In this document: positions 41,740-51,454 of the stretch, piece by piece
How the letters are laid out: every line of letters begins with the position of its first letter
Numbering within the stretch: position 1 is the stretch's first letter
From: Acidobacteriota bacterium
Lineage (GTDB): Bacteria; Acidobacteriota; Thermoanaerobaculia; Gp7-AA8
Reading direction: 5' to 3'
NCBI GenBank assembly: GCA_016184115.1
Contig: JACPDH010000052.1
Coordinates: 1 to 64,000, forward strand
DNA length: 64,000 nt
Notes under the pieces: model-generated
What the model was told of the DNA's origin: nothing
The model's input: only the letters and a program-made list of their open reading frames with translations
The model's database searches: none
Translations under genes and position numbers: made by a program

Positions 41740-44175
41740 TCAGAGGATGTTGATCGGATCGACGTCGACGATCACATCGACTCCCGGAGGCAACGCAGCC
41801 TCGAGCGCCGTGTCGACTGCACGACGCAGTTTCGCCCTCTCGGCGCTTCGGACGAGCACCTGGTAGCGAAACACACCCTTGATTCTCGCGAGCGGCGCCG
41901 GTGCGGGTCCCTGGACGCGCGCGTCGCCGATCGTCCGCACACGCTCTTCGAGCCGCTTCCCGATCGTCACTGCCGCCTTCTCAACCCGCGGGAGCTCCTC
42001 GCCTCGAACGAGGATCGCGATCATTCCCGCAACTGGCGGATAACGGAACTTCTTTCTGAATTCGATCTCCGAAGCGAAAAAGCCGTCGTAATCGTGCCGG
42101 ACGACATGCTGAATCGCGTAATGCCCGGGAAATGCCGATTGCACGAGTACTCTCCCAGGCGTCGTTCCCCGCCCTGATCGCCCCGCAACCTGAGTGAGCA
42201 GGTAGAAGGTCTTTTCCGCCGAACGGAAGTCGGGATATCCAAGAATCGAGTCGGCATTGATGACTGCGGTCAACGTCACGCCCGGGAAGTGGTGTCCTTT
42301 GCTCAACATTTGCGTACCGATCAGGCATCGGGTCTCGGCACGACGAAAACGATCGAGGATTCGAACGAGCTCTCCCTTCTTGCGGATCGAGTCGCGATCG
42401 AGCACCTCGACCGGTGTGCCGGGAAAGTAGTGGCGGAATCGTTCTTCGACCTTTTCCGTGCCAAAACCGATCGGCTGCATCACTTCGCCGGCGCAAATGG
42501 GACACCGATCGGGGATTGGCCGGCGGAGTCCGCAGTAATGGCAAGTCAGAAGTCCTTCGCGGCGATGCACAGTCGTCGTGACGCTGCAGTCGCGGCAACG
42601 GAAGTCGTTCTCACACTGACGGCAGAGCAGGAAGGGAGCGTATCCGCGCCGGTTCATCAGGATGATCGCCTGCTCTCCGGTCTCGAACACGCGGCCGAGC
42701 TCCTCCCTGAGGCGGCCGCTGAACATCACAAGACCGCGATCTTCCTTCTCTCCTCGCTCTCCGCGGAGATCGACAACCTCGACTTCAGGGAGCGGCCGAG
42801 CTTCCACGCGCCGCTCGAGCTTGAGGATCCGGTACTTCCCCTTTTCAGCGTTCTCGCGCGTCTCGAGCGACGGCGTCGCCGATCCGAGGACGATTGGAAT
42901 GTCGCGTATCCGCGCGCGCACGACGGCGAGGTCGCGCGCGTTATAGCGGGGCGTCTCCTCCTGCTTGTACGCGCCGTCGCCTTCCTCGTCGACGATGATC
43001 ACACCGAGGTTTGGGAATGGTGTGAACAGCGCGGAGCGAGGTCCGACCGCGACGTCGACCTCGCCTCTGCGCGCCCGCCACCACTGATCGTAGCGCTCGC
43101 TCGGCGAAAGGCCGCTGTGGAGGATCGCAATCCGCTCGCCGAAACGCTCCTTGAGGCGAGCCGCCATCGACGGGGTCAGCGAGATCTCGGGGACGAGTAC
43201 GATCGCCTGAGATCCCCGCCTCACCGCCTCACGCATGATCTCGATGTAGACCTCGGTTTTTCCACTGCCGGTGACTCCCTGAAGCAGAAACGCGGAAAAA
43301 CGGCCTAACGTCGACTTCACGCTCTCGATCGCGCTTCGCTGCTCGTCGGAGTAATCGAGCTCGCCGACCGGCTCGGGCTCGAGCCCGGCGAAGAATCCAT
43401 CGAGAGTGTGTCGACGTGCGCGCGTCTCGATGGCGACAATTCCCTTCCTCTGCAGCGTACCGATCGACGACGCGCTCATGCCCGACTCGACGAGCGCCGT
43501 GAACGGCGCGCAACCGTTGCGACGCCGCAGCGCATCGACGATCTCGAGCTGTTTCCCCGCGATCCCGGCCGCCGGTTCCAGCAATACGACCCACCGGTCA
43601 AGCCTAACACCCACGGCGTCGCGGAGCTCCTCGTCGATTCGAATCGCCTCTGCCGCCTTCAAGCGTGTGAGCGCGGCCCGCGCGTTGCGCATCGCGCGAC
43701 CGAGCCTCGAGACGTCGCGATTCCCTCCTCGGATCGCCTCGACGACCGATAGATCACCCTTCGCGAGGCGCGACTCCGCGACGAGCCTCCGCAGATCGGG
43801 GTCCGACGCGAGCAACATCACCTGCCGCTTTCCGCGGGCCCCCATGTTCGCCGGCAGCGCGGAACGGAGCATTTCTCCAACGGGAGCGAGGTAGTACTCC
43901 GCTGCCCACTCGCAAAGTTCGACGATCTCCGGCAGCAGCGCGGGATGCTCGTCGTCGAGCACTTCGCGTACTTCGCGAATCTTCGCAACGTCGGCCGGAG
44001 GGGCGCCTGCGAGCCGGAGTACGAATCCCGTCGTCAGCCTCACCCCGAACGGAACTTCAACGCGCACTCCAGGAACGACGTCGCCAACCAATTCGTCCGG
44101 GACGCGATACGTGAACGTACCGCGGACCGGCGTCGGTATCGCGATCTCGGCGAAAAGAGGTGTTGGGGAGACCAT
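41740..44175 (-). CDS. priA: primosomal protein N' (replication restart helicase PriA)
   Basis: Reloads the replisome at stalled forks; a 3'-5' superfamily 2 helicase. The 811 residues begin with the 3'-DNA-binding domain (IPTPVRGTFTYRVPDEL) and have Walker A GVTGSGKTEVYIE near residue 305. The zinc-binding cysteine cluster CRQCENDFRCRDC...CHYCG...CPIC lies near 510-560. The family's DEEH box (motif II) reads VDEEGDGAYKQEE: the histidine is glycine. Everything else, including RYNARDLA and GTQMLSKGHHFPGV, is intact, so the gene is probably functional. It is alone, 126 bases from the UDG gene. Confidence 0.95.
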   Translation of the reverse strand: MVSPTPLFAEIAIPTPVRGTFTYRVPDELVGDVVPGVRVEVPFGVRLTTGFVLRLAGAPPADVAKIREVREVLDDEHPALLPEIVELCEWAAEYYLAPVGEMLRSALPANMGARGKRQVMLLASDPDLRRLVAESRLAKGDLSVVEAIRGGNRDVSRLGRAMRNARAALTRLKAAEAIRIDEELRDAVGVRLDRWVVLLEPAAGIAGKQLEIVDALRRRNGCAPFTALVESGMSASSIGTLQRKGIVAIETRARRHTLDGFFAGLEPEPVGELDYSDEQRSAIESVKSTLGRFSAFLLQGVTGSGKTEVYIEIMREAVRRGSQAIVLVPEISLTPSMAARLKERFGERIAILHSGLSPSERYDQWWRARRGEVDVAVGPRSALFTPFPNLGVIIVDEEGDGAYKQEETPRYNARDLAVVRARIRDIPIVLGSATPSLETRENAEKGKYRILKLERRVEARPLPEVEVVDLRGERGEKEDRGLVMFSGRLREELGRVFETGEQAIILMNRRGYAPFLLCRQCENDFRCRDCSVTTTVHRREGLLTCHYCGLRRPIPDRCPICAGEVMQPIGFGTEKVEERFRHYFPGTPVEVLDRDSIRKKGELVRILDRFRRAETRCLIGTQMLSKGHHFPGVTLTAVINADSILGYPDFRSAEKTFYLLTQVAGRSGRGTTPGRVLVQSAFPGHYAIQHVVRHDYDGFFASEIEFRKKFRYPPVAGMIAILVRGEELPRVEKAAVTIGKRLEERVRTIGDARVQGPAPAPLARIKGVFRYQVLVRSAERAKLRRAVDTALEAALPPGVDVIVDVDPINIL

Positions 44176-44301
44176 GGGGCGCGGCGGCTATCGTCTCACG
44201 GATTTCTCGCAGCCTGGGCCTGCTGCATTGGCGAAGGAGAACACCGGGATAGGCCAAATCTATCGCAAGCCGCGGAATGCCGTCGCTATGGCGACTCGCA
44301 G

Positions 44302-45048
44302 TTAGATCCCGATACCGAGCTCTGTCATCACCTTCTTCATATCCGACCAGACGTCCTTCTTCGCCGCGGGATTCCGGAGCAGATAGGCGGGATGGTAGGT
44401 TGGCATGACGCGGATGTCGCGCCACTCCATCCACTGGCCGCGAACCGATGAGATCGCGATCGGCCGTTCGAAAAGGGTCTGGAGGCCGAAGCGTCCGAGC
44501 GTGACGATTACCTCGGGACAGATGATGTCGATCTGCCGCATCAGGTATGGCCGACACGCGTCCATCTCGTCGGGCTCCGGGTTGCGGTTTTCCGGAGGAC
44601 GGCACTTCACCGCATTCGCGATGTAGACCTCACCGCGACTGAGCTTCATTGCCTTGATGATATCGGTGAGGAGCTCACCTGCGCGGCCTACGAAAGGCTC
44701 GCCTTTGATGTCTTCGTCGCGGCCGGGCCCTTCTCCGATGAACATCAGTCGCGCCTGTGCGCTGCCGACTCCGAAGACGACCTGCGTACGCCCCATCGAG
44801 AGGCGGCAAAGGTCACAGGCCGCGATTGACCTCGCGAACTCGGCGAGCTCAACAGACGCATCGGCAGACTCATCGGCGACGCAAGACGGAGCCGGCCCTG
44901 AAGCAGACATTTCCGAATGCTCGTCTTCGACGAACGTGGGTTCCTCTCCCGATTGGCTCGCGCGCGCGCGCGCGGCGTCGACGTCGAGATGCGTGTAGCC
45001 GAGCTCCCGAAGGAGCTCGAGCTCGGCGCGGAGCGCGTCTCGGCTCAC
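44302..45048 (-). CDS. uracil-DNA glycosylase, family 4 (4Fe-4S)
   Basis: Removes uracil from DNA. The 248 residues comprise a ~70-residue variable N-terminal part and the catalytic domain. The four cluster cysteines are CDLC near residues 77-80, then [10 protein letters not shown] and DACRPYL. The active-site motif GEGPGRDED and the late [12 protein letters not shown] are typical of family 4. The N-terminal extension ([20 protein letters not shown]) resembles that of polymerase-linked phage/SPO1-type members. It overlaps coaBC by 4 bases. Confidence 0.93.
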   Translation of the reverse strand: MSRDALRAELELLRELGYTHLDVDAARARASQSGEEPTFVEDEHSEMSASGPAPSCVADESADASVELAEFARSIAACDLCRLSMGRTQVVFGVGSAQARLMFIGEGPGRDEDIKGEPFVGRAGELLTDIIKAMKLSRGEVYIANAVKCRPPENRNPEPDEMDACRPYLMRQIDIICPEVIVTLGRFGLQTLFERPIAISSVRGQWMEWRDIRVMPTYHPAYLLRNPAAKKDVWSDMKKVMTELGIGI

Positions 45049-46241
45049 TTCGACGTCACTCCCCGTTTCGCGACGACGACATCGAGGATCCGCTGTGCCA
45101 CCATCCCCTTCGAAGACTTCGCGATCGATTCGATCGAGCCGTCGCGTGCGATGACGACGACCTCGTTCTGTGCCGAATCGAATCCTATCGACGCGTCGGA
45201 CACGTCGTTGGCGACGATCAAGTCTGCGTTTTTCCTTTCGAGCTTCTCGCGCGCGTGAGCCACGACGTCGTTGGTTTCCGCGGCGAACGCGACGAGGAAA
45301 GGCCTGTTCGCGAGCGCGCCGAGCTCCGCAAGAATGTCGGGAGTTTTTCGCAACGTGAGCCGAAGTTCCTCGACTCCCGCCTGCTTCTTGATCTTTTGCG
45401 CTGCGGTGGAATCAGGTGCGAAATCCGCGACCGCCGCTGCCTTCACGACGACGTCGCTCGCGGCGGCGCGCTCCATCACGACTTGATACATCTCGGAAGC
45501 GCTCGTAATCCTGATCAGTTCCACGCCCGCGGGCGGCTCGAGAGACGTCGGCCCCGATATGAGCGTCACGCGCGCGCCTCGTCGCTTCGCCGCCGAAGCG
45601 ATCGCGTAACCCATCTTTCCAGACGACCGATTCGAGATGTAACGGACCGGATCGATCGCCTCACGCGTGGGGCCCGCAGTGACGAGCACGGACACTCCCT
45701 CGAGGTCGCGCGGAACGAGGAGCGCCTTGACGCGCTCGGCGAGGACGACGGGATCTGGCATCCGTCCGGCTCCCTCGTCTCCGCAGGCGAGAAGGCCCGC
45801 GTCGGGCTCGATGACATGAACTCCCCGCGCCTGGAGCGTCGCGATGTTCTGCTGAACCGTCGAGTGTCCTAGCATGTAGGTATTCATCGCGGGAGCCACG
45901 GCAACGGGTCCGCGGTGCGCGAGCGCGAATGTCGTCAGCGCGTCGTCGGCAATGCCCACGGCGAGTTTCGCGACCACGTTGGCAGTCGCCGGCGCGATGA
46001 GCAGAAGGTCGGCCCACCGCGCGAGCTCGATGTGGTCGACGCCTCCGGTCGATGGATCGCCCCACTGGTCTGTGATTACACCGTGGTTCGAAACGGCCGC
46101 GAGCGAGAGAGGGGAAACGAAACGCGCGGCGTTCGGAGTCAGAATGACCCGAACCGCCGCGCCGGCATCCTGGAGGCGCCGGACGAGATCAGGGGCCTTG
46201 TAGGCCGCTATCCCTCCCGAGACTCCGAGGACGATATTCAC
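45045..46241 (-). CDS. coaBC: bifunctional phosphopantothenoylcysteine decarboxylase/synthetase
   Basis: Makes 4'-phosphopantetheine for CoA from phosphopantothenate, cysteine and CTP. The 398 residues show the FMN-dependent CoaC domain (GVSGGIAAYKAPDL, the PAMNTYM motif near 119-125, and LACGDEGAGRM), then the CoaB domain from ~185 (VTAGPTREAIDPVRYISNRSSG; AAAVADFAP; KIKK). ATG 46241 overlaps rpoZ by 4 bases. With coaD at 15275-15769 the window encodes three CoA steps. Confidence 0.96.
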   Translation of the reverse strand: MNIVLGVSGGIAAYKAPDLVRRLQDAGAAVRVILTPNAARFVSPLSLAAVSNHGVITDQWGDPSTGGVDHIELARWADLLLIAPATANVVAKLAVGIADDALTTFALAHRGPVAVAPAMNTYMLGHSTVQQNIATLQARGVHVIEPDAGLLACGDEGAGRMPDPVVLAERVKALLVPRDLEGVSVLVTAGPTREAIDPVRYISNRSSGKMGYAIASAAKRRGARVTLISGPTSLEPPAGVELIRITSASEMYQVVMERAAASDVVVKAAAVADFAPDSTAAQKIKKQAGVEELRLTLRKTPDILAELGALANRPFLVAFAAETNDVVAHAREKLERKNADLIVANDVSDASIGFDSAQNEVVVIARDGSIESIAKSSKGMVAQRILDVVVAKRGVTSK

Positions 46242-46465
46242 GGCTCTTCCGGAGCGTCGAAGCCGAGGATGTCAGTCTCAGGCTCCGGAGGCGTCAGCTG
46301 CCACTTCACATCGCCGTGCTGGATCTCGCCCATCGCGATCCGCGTCGGCTTGCGTCCCTTGCCGCGATACTTCGGCGAAGGGTTCTGGATGAGCTGCTCG
46401 GCCCGCTTCGAGACGAGAATCACGTAACGGAACCTGCTGTCGATACCCTCAGGCAGTCTATCCAC
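46238..46465 (-). CDS. rpoZ: DNA-directed RNA polymerase subunit omega
   Basis: A 75-residue assembly factor for the beta' subunit. The omega pattern is visible: DSRFRYVILVSKRAEQLIQ then KPTRIAMGEIQHGDVKW. The start is GTG 46465 with GGGAGGA upstream, immediately after the gmk stop. The gmk-rpoZ-coaBC order is widespread in bacteria, which backs the call for so short a gene. Confidence 0.93.
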   Translation of the reverse strand: MDRLPEGIDSRFRYVILVSKRAEQLIQNPSPKYRGKGRKPTRIAMGEIQHGDVKWQLTPPEPETDILGFDAPEEP

Positions 46466-47134
46466 TCAGTCCTCCCGGAAGCGGTGCGCGAGCTCCTTGA
46501 TGGTCTGCCTCGCTCCGCTCGATTGTAGTTTCCGCGCGATGATCGCCGCCTTGAGACAGTCGGTCGCGATCTCGACGTCATCGTTGATGATCACGTAGTC
46601 GTAGAACTGGATTCCATGCTCGACTTCGCGACGCGCTTCCGCGAGTCGCATCTGAATCTGCTCCTCGCTGTTCATGGCGCGACTGCGGATTCGTGCTTCG
46701 AGCTCCTCGAATGACGGCGTGAATACGAACACGCTCACGGAACGCGGTCGCAACGATTCATTCGAAGCGATCTGTCGAGCCCCCTGCACGTCGATGTCGA
46801 GAATGACGTCCTGCCCTTCGGCAAGGCGCGCTTCGACCTCGCGAACCGAGGTCCCGTACATGTGCCCATGAACGTTGGCCCACTCGATAAATTCCCCGTG
46901 GTTAGCCATTTGCAGGAACTCGTCGCTCGAAACGAAGTGGTACGCGACCCCTTCATCCTCCCCCGTTCTCGGGTCGCGCGTCGTGTGCGAAACGGAGAAG
47001 TGGAGCGGGTTTCCCATCCCGACGAAGTACTCCCTCACATGGCTCACGAGCGTGGTCTTGCCGGCGCCGGAGGGTCCGGAAACTACGATGAGCGTCCCCG
47101 AAGGCGAAATGTTGATCGACGACCTACTCGACAT
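46466..47134 (-). CDS. gmk: guanylate kinase
   Basis: Phosphorylates GMP to GDP. The 222 residues have Walker A VVSGPSGAGKTTLV near residues 17-30, FSVSHTTRDPRTGEDEGVAYHFV, and ILDIDVQGARQI near 111-122. The start overlaps the yicC stop by 11 bases and the first ~13 residues are non-conserved, so a start slightly downstream (for example a later codon before GTLIVV) cannot be excluded. Followed directly by rpoZ. Confidence 0.96.
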   Translation of the reverse strand: MSSRSSINISPSGTLIVVSGPSGAGKTTLVSHVREYFVGMGNPLHFSVSHTTRDPRTGEDEGVAYHFVSSDEFLQMANHGEFIEWANVHGHMYGTSVREVEARLAEGQDVILDIDVQGARQIASNESLRPRSVSVFVFTPSFEELEARIRSRAMNSEEQIQMRLAEARREVEHGIQFYDYVIINDDVEIATDCLKAAIIARKLQSSGARQTIKELAHRFRED

Positions 47135-48011
47135 TCTGTACCTGCTCCCGGATCCGCTCGATCTCGGCCTTCAGCTCGACGACGGCATTGCGGAGCTCGG
47201 ACGATTTCGACTTGGATCCGAGCGTGTTGATCTCGCGAAGGATCTCCTGACAGAGGAAGTCGAGACGTTTCCCGCTCGGCTCTTTCCCCGCGAGTGCCGC
47301 ATCGAACTGATCGAAATGCGAAAGCATGCGCGAAAGCTCCTCGGCGACATCGCCCTTCTCGACCATCATGACCGTCTCGACCGCGAGCCGGTCCGCAGGA
47401 ATCTCCAGTCCCGCCTGCGCCGCAATTTCCTGCACGCGCGTGCGATAGAGATCGAGGAGCTCTGCGACGAGCCCGTCACGCCGGCCGAGAAGCGCTTCGC
47501 GCCGTTCGCGCATCGCGCGGATTCGCGTTGCCATGTCGTCCCGCAGCGACTCCCCTTCCTTCGCTCGCATTGCGCGCAACGAATCGAGCGCCGCGCGAAC
47601 GACCGCCGCGAACTGCTCCTTCTCCACGTCTTCGAGCTCCGCATCGTTCGCCTCGACCTGGATGAAGTCGGGAACCCGAAGCAGATCTCCCGCCGTCATC
47701 CGGTGAAGGCCAAACTCGCTGACGACTTCATTGAGCTTCGGGACGAGCGCCCGCGCGATCTGCTGGTCTACTCGCACCGTCCACTCAGGATCCTTCACCC
47801 TCTGCGCGCGTACCGAGATGTCGATCTTCCCGCGCGACATCGCTTCCGACGCGATCGCGCGAACGTGTGATTCGAGCTCCCAAAGAAACTCAGGCAGCCG
47901 TACCGACACTTCGAGATAGCGGTGATTGACACTCTTCGCCGTGACCGTGACGTGAAACCGACCGCCGACAGTCGCCGAGGCCCGGCCGAAGCCGGTCATG
48001 CTGTTGACCAT
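47124..48011 (-). CDS. yicC: YicC family endoribonuclease
   Basis: A 295-residue YicC/YloC protein; E. coli YicC is an endoribonuclease acting on some small RNAs. The family start MVNSMTGFGRAS and VTAKSVNHRYLEVSVRLP are unmistakable, and the DUF1732 C terminus has GKRLDFLCQEILREINTLGS followed by KSKSSELRNAVVE. Its place before gmk is conserved across many phyla. The 5' leader holds a TATAAA (48037-48042, minus strand) about 26 bases before the ATG. Confidence 0.95.
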   Translation of the reverse strand: MVNSMTGFGRASATVGGRFHVTVTAKSVNHRYLEVSVRLPEFLWELESHVRAIASEAMSRGKIDISVRAQRVKDPEWTVRVDQQIARALVPKLNEVVSEFGLHRMTAGDLLRVPDFIQVEANDAELEDVEKEQFAAVVRAALDSLRAMRAKEGESLRDDMATRIRAMRERREALLGRRDGLVAELLDLYRTRVQEIAAQAGLEIPADRLAVETVMMVEKGDVAEELSRMLSHFDQFDAALAGKEPSGKRLDFLCQEILREINTLGSKSKSSELRNAVVELKAEIERIREQVQNVE

Positions 48012-48251
48012 TCGTTAATCCCCTGAAGCCGTGAGCTTTATACCAGAAGTTGGGCCGTTTACCTCCACAGGGCTGGCGACGCCAGTCTCCGTCACGTCGA
48101 CTGGTTCGTTGCGATGGCGCGTCATTGCTTGACGATGCTTCTTGGTCGTCCCGGCAGTGCCAGGCCACGCGGGACTCCCGAAGCATCGCTCAACGCGTCG
48201 TGATGCGAAGCACTAGGGCCTCTCGAGGGTCCTGCTATAGTCGCGAGCCGC

Positions 48252-50828
48252 ATGAATCGCCTGTTCCTCAACGCCGCCCTCTTCGTCGTGCTAGGCACCT
48301 CCGCCTTAGCCAATCCATATCTGGTGGAGGATCTTAATGACACGACTGCGCCTAGAGACTCCGACCCATGGTTTCTCGGAAATGCCGGAGCCTTAAGTTT
48401 CTTCGCGGGAACCTCGCCCGGAACGGGCCAGGAACTCTGGGTCACCGACGGATCGAGCAGGGGAACACAGTTGGTTGTCGATCTCGCGCCCGGCAGCGCC
48501 AGCGCTCAGATCGGCGCCTCAGCGGGAACTGCGGGCGGTTCGATCCTATTCAACGCATCACCCGGAGGCTCGGCGGGACTTTGGGTTTCGGACGGAACCG
48601 CCGTCGGCACACGACGCCTGCTCGCCACGAAGGAGTCGGTCAGTGGCGTCGGCTCGCTCCACGGCAAAGCCTGGTTCATCGCCACCACTGCGGAAACCGG
48701 CCGCGAACTGTTCCACACCGACGGAACGCCGCAGAGAACGGTCGCCTTCGACCTGACTCCAGGATCCGACGGCTCGGCAGTGTCGTGGGTGCGATTCTTG
48801 GACGAGTCGATCCTCTTCTTCGCAACCTCACCGCTCGGCAGCGGGCTGCATCGGTCCGATGGCACCGCAGTCGGCACGACGTTCGTCGAAGCGGGACCCT
48901 ACCCGACCTCGGCTATCGCGATCGGCCGTCGGATGATCTTCCTTCGCCGAACGTCCGGCGCGGTGTCATCCGAGCTCTGGCTCAGCGACGGGAGTTCGGC
49001 GGGAACGATACCGATCGCGTCGATTCCCGATTCTTCATCGTCGCCCGCGAGGATCCGTGGCGTCCTCGGAGGAAAGGCGTTTCTTTCGGCAATCGGTGCC
49101 CAATCGATCCAGGAGCTCTGGGTGACGGACGGCTCGGTAAGTGGAACTCACGTCGTCGCAGCGATCGATGGCCCCCCGGCGTTCGGCGCCTCGACGAGCT
49201 CCGCGTTTTACTTCTTCACACGCGCGGCAGCGCCACCCGGAGGGCGCTCGTTGTGGATGACCGATGGAACCACAGCAGGGACCAGGCTGCTTCGCACGAT
49301 CGATGGCTTGAGCTCGCTCGAACTCGTCGCCTGGGGAGACACGATCTTCTTCGCGCAGAACGATCCCGCCACCGGCAGCGAGCTCTGGCGCACCGACGGC
49401 ACCCAGGAGGGAACCCGCATGGTGGCCGACATCGCGCCGGGTTCGAGCTCATCGCTGAGCTTCTGGTCGGTCCTGGCAAGAGCCGACGGGTTATTGATCC
49501 GCGCCACCGATCGCAAATCCGGGAACGAGCCATGGTTCACCGACGGAACAGCGGTCGGGACGCGCCTGGTTCGCAACGTCGCCAAAGACCTGAACCGATC
49601 CAGCCGCCCCCGGAACATAGCCGTTCGAGGCGAGACGCTTTTCTTCTTTGCGGACGACGCGGAAGGCCTCGCGCTCTGTACTTTCTCCGAGCGGGACGGC
49701 AGCCGGCGAGTCGTAAGCGTCAACCGCCCGTATGGAACCCAAGACGGCGTTGTGTCGGGGGACCTCTACTATTTCTCACAGGGCGTCCTTCCCCGAGTCG
49801 AACTGTGGCGAAGCGACGGCACGGCCGAGGGCACGTTCAAGCTACGAGGACTCACCGAGTCGAGGTACTTCGATCAACTCGTTCCGTTCCGCGGAGGGCT
49901 CCTCTTTTCGGCCGACGACCCTGAACATGGCCTCGAGCCGTGGTTCACTGACGGGACGGTGGCGGGAACACGCATGATCGCCGATCTCGCGCCGGGCTCC
50001 AGCGGCTCGATGGGGTACGCAGAGATGTTCGCCGCGTCGGACAGATATGCGTATCTCTTCGCCGCAAACGCAATCTGGCGGACGGACCTGACGCAGGACG
50101 GCACGATCAAGCTGATCGGCGGCAAGGCCGAGGGCGAGAGGTTCGACTACGGTGGGCCGTTCGGCGAACTGGCTGGAACGGTCTACTTCATCAACAGGCT
50201 CCATGACTCCGCCTTTTCGCTGTGGGCCACGGACGGAACACCAGCAGGAACCCAACGAGTGGTCGTGATCGAGGGACATGACCCTCCGTATCACCTCCGC
50301 AGCTCCGGCACGCGTCTCTTTTTCCTCACTCAGACTTCAGGAGTCTGGTCAAGCGACGGGACGAAGGACGGAACGCTCATGGTGAGCCCAACGCGGGCTG
50401 GCTGGTGCGCCTTCAAGGATGCCGAGTCGTTCGCAACCTTGAATGGGATCTTCTACTGGGTGTCTCAATTCGAGAGCCAGGTCGGGCTCTGGAGGAGCGA
50501 CGGGACGGCGGCCGGTACATATCAGCTGTCGGGCGGCCCTTGGGGATCTGGCGCGTGTGGCGACGCCGCGCCACTAGTCGCCGCCGACGATCAGCTCTAC
50601 TTTGCCGGATGGGATGCAGCGAACGGCTTCGAGCTCTGGCGCAGCGATGGAACGACCGAGGGCACCGGGCGGCTCGCCGACATCACCCCGGGCGAAACGG
50701 GTTCGGACCCGAGAGAATTGCGACTGTTAGGCTCGCGGATCTATTTCCGAGCCTATGCGCCAGAGACGGGAATCGAGCTCTTCAGCTACGGCCTGAGTTC
50801 CCCGCGCAGGAGAGGGGCTCACAGGTAG
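48252..50828 (+). CDS. large exported ELWxxDGTxxGT repeat protein
   Basis: An 858-residue secreted protein with a signal peptide (residues 1-20, ending SALA). About 16 copies of the repeat core ELW-x-[ST]-DGT-x-x-GT occur through the whole length (for example ELWVTDGSSRGT, ELWRTDGTQEGT, GLWRSDGTAAGT, ELWRSDGTTEGT), alternating with LADIAPGSS-type strands; several blades end in iron-binding-poor, aromatic-rich strands. The build is a beta-propeller or hyalin-like surface protein. No catalytic motif, anchor or sorting tail is seen; the C terminus ends SPRRRGAHR. A TATAGT (48236-48241) lies 10 bases before the ATG. Codon use is slightly less GC-biased than neighbours. Function unknown. Confidence 0.85.
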   Translation: MNRLFLNAALFVVLGTSALANPYLVEDLNDTTAPRDSDPWFLGNAGALSFFAGTSPGTGQELWVTDGSSRGTQLVVDLAPGSASAQIGASAGTAGGSILFNASPGGSAGLWVSDGTAVGTRRLLATKESVSGVGSLHGKAWFIATTAETGRELFHTDGTPQRTVAFDLTPGSDGSAVSWVRFLDESILFFATSPLGSGLHRSDGTAVGTTFVEAGPYPTSAIAIGRRMIFLRRTSGAVSSELWLSDGSSAGTIPIASIPDSSSSPARIRGVLGGKAFLSAIGAQSIQELWVTDGSVSGTHVVAAIDGPPAFGASTSSAFYFFTRAAAPPGGRSLWMTDGTTAGTRLLRTIDGLSSLELVAWGDTIFFAQNDPATGSELWRTDGTQEGTRMVADIAPGSSSSLSFWSVLARADGLLIRATDRKSGNEPWFTDGTAVGTRLVRNVAKDLNRSSRPRNIAVRGETLFFFADDAEGLALCTFSERDGSRRVVSVNRPYGTQDGVVSGDLYYFSQGVLPRVELWRSDGTAEGTFKLRGLTESRYFDQLVPFRGGLLFSADDPEHGLEPWFTDGTVAGTRMIADLAPGSSGSMGYAEMFAASDRYAYLFAANAIWRTDLTQDGTIKLIGGKAEGERFDYGGPFGELAGTVYFINRLHDSAFSLWATDGTPAGTQRVVVIEGHDPPYHLRSSGTRLFFLTQTSGVWSSDGTKDGTLMVSPTRAGWCAFKDAESFATLNGIFYWVSQFESQVGLWRSDGTAAGTYQLSGGPWGSGACGDAAPLVAADDQLYFAGWDAANGFELWRSDGTTEGTGRLADITPGETGSDPRELRLLGSRIYFRAYAPETGIELFSYGLSSPRRRGAHR

Positions 50829-50931
50829 CAGGCTCCGCCGCGGGCTCAGTCAAGCCTCTCGCCTTGAGTGCAACGATCCAGCCGGATTCACGGTTCGGAG
50901 ACTTCGCTGCCATACGCGCAGTCGGCGAGAC

Positions 50932-51332
50932 GTGGATGGCCGGGCCCCGCGCTCCAACCGAACGCTTGACGCGCTACGCGAGCGCGCAAGCCCACCGCTC
51001 CGCATCATCGACGGAGTCAGAACGATCCGACATTGTCGACCTCGGCGCTTCTACTCCATCACCAGTGACCTGTTTGACTCGTCCTCATGCATCGTCGTGC
51101 GAACGGCAAGTCCTGAAGCGCCGTGCGTTGACGCACTTCGCGCCGCGCCCCTTACCACCATGGAGCCAGCGAGCTCCTTGCCCACGGCACGGCGCTCGCG
51201 TTCGGCCGCTGGCGTAACGGCTGCGATCTCGCCGCCGGTGCCTTCGCCGAATATTGCCAGGCGGAACTCAAAAACGGCGAACAGCGCGAGGCGCTCGACA
51301 TCATCCTTGGACGCATTCGTCGGACGCCGTGA
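50932..51332 (+). pseudogene. decayed coding remnant in the 626-base gap after the repeat protein
   Basis: The 50829-51454 gap has no intact gene. Two plus-strand frames read like one broken protein. From ~50932 to 51158: DALRERASPPLRIIDGVRT, then RFYSITSDLFDSSSCIVVRT and CVDALRAAPLTT. In another frame, from 51159 to a stop at 51330-51332: HGASELLAHGTALAFGRWRN, AFAEYCQAELKNGEQREALD and IILGRIRRTP. There is no credible start or Shine-Dalgarno sequence. The frame jump and the orderly amphipathic helices suggest a dead gene. No family is recognised; chance ORFs in GC-rich DNA remain possible. Confidence 0.3.
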
Positions 51333-51382
51333 ATCTCCCACGGCAATCCCCGTTGGAGTTCTACCCGCCGGTGTCGTCTGAC

Positions 51383-51418
51383 ACAAAACCGCACCGCGTC
51401 CGAGGGCGCGGTGCGGTT
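51383..51418 (-). terminator. intrinsic terminator of the respiratory operon
   Basis: A 12-bp perfect stem, AACCGCACCGCG (minus-strand 51418-51407) with CGCGGTGCGGTT, and an 8-base loop are followed on the minus strand by TTTTGTGT. It lies 36 bases after the octahaem cytochrome stop. Confidence 0.8.
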
Positions 51419-51454
51419 CCTATTTCCTTCGGAAAATCGGGGCTCGAGTCGGTG

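Noticed and set aside
42289-43308. 339-codon plus-strand ORF
   Set aside because: Antisense to the helicase core of priA.
48012-48251. Possible small gene between yicC and the repeat protein
   Set aside because: Only short, start-less frames; the 240 bases hold divergent promoter-like hexamers (TATAAA minus strand, TATAGT plus strand) and nothing else recognisable.
50405-51217. 270-codon plus-strand ORF running out of the repeat protein
   Set aside because: Its first half is a frame shadow of the ELW repeats; the second half is in another frame from the remnant described.
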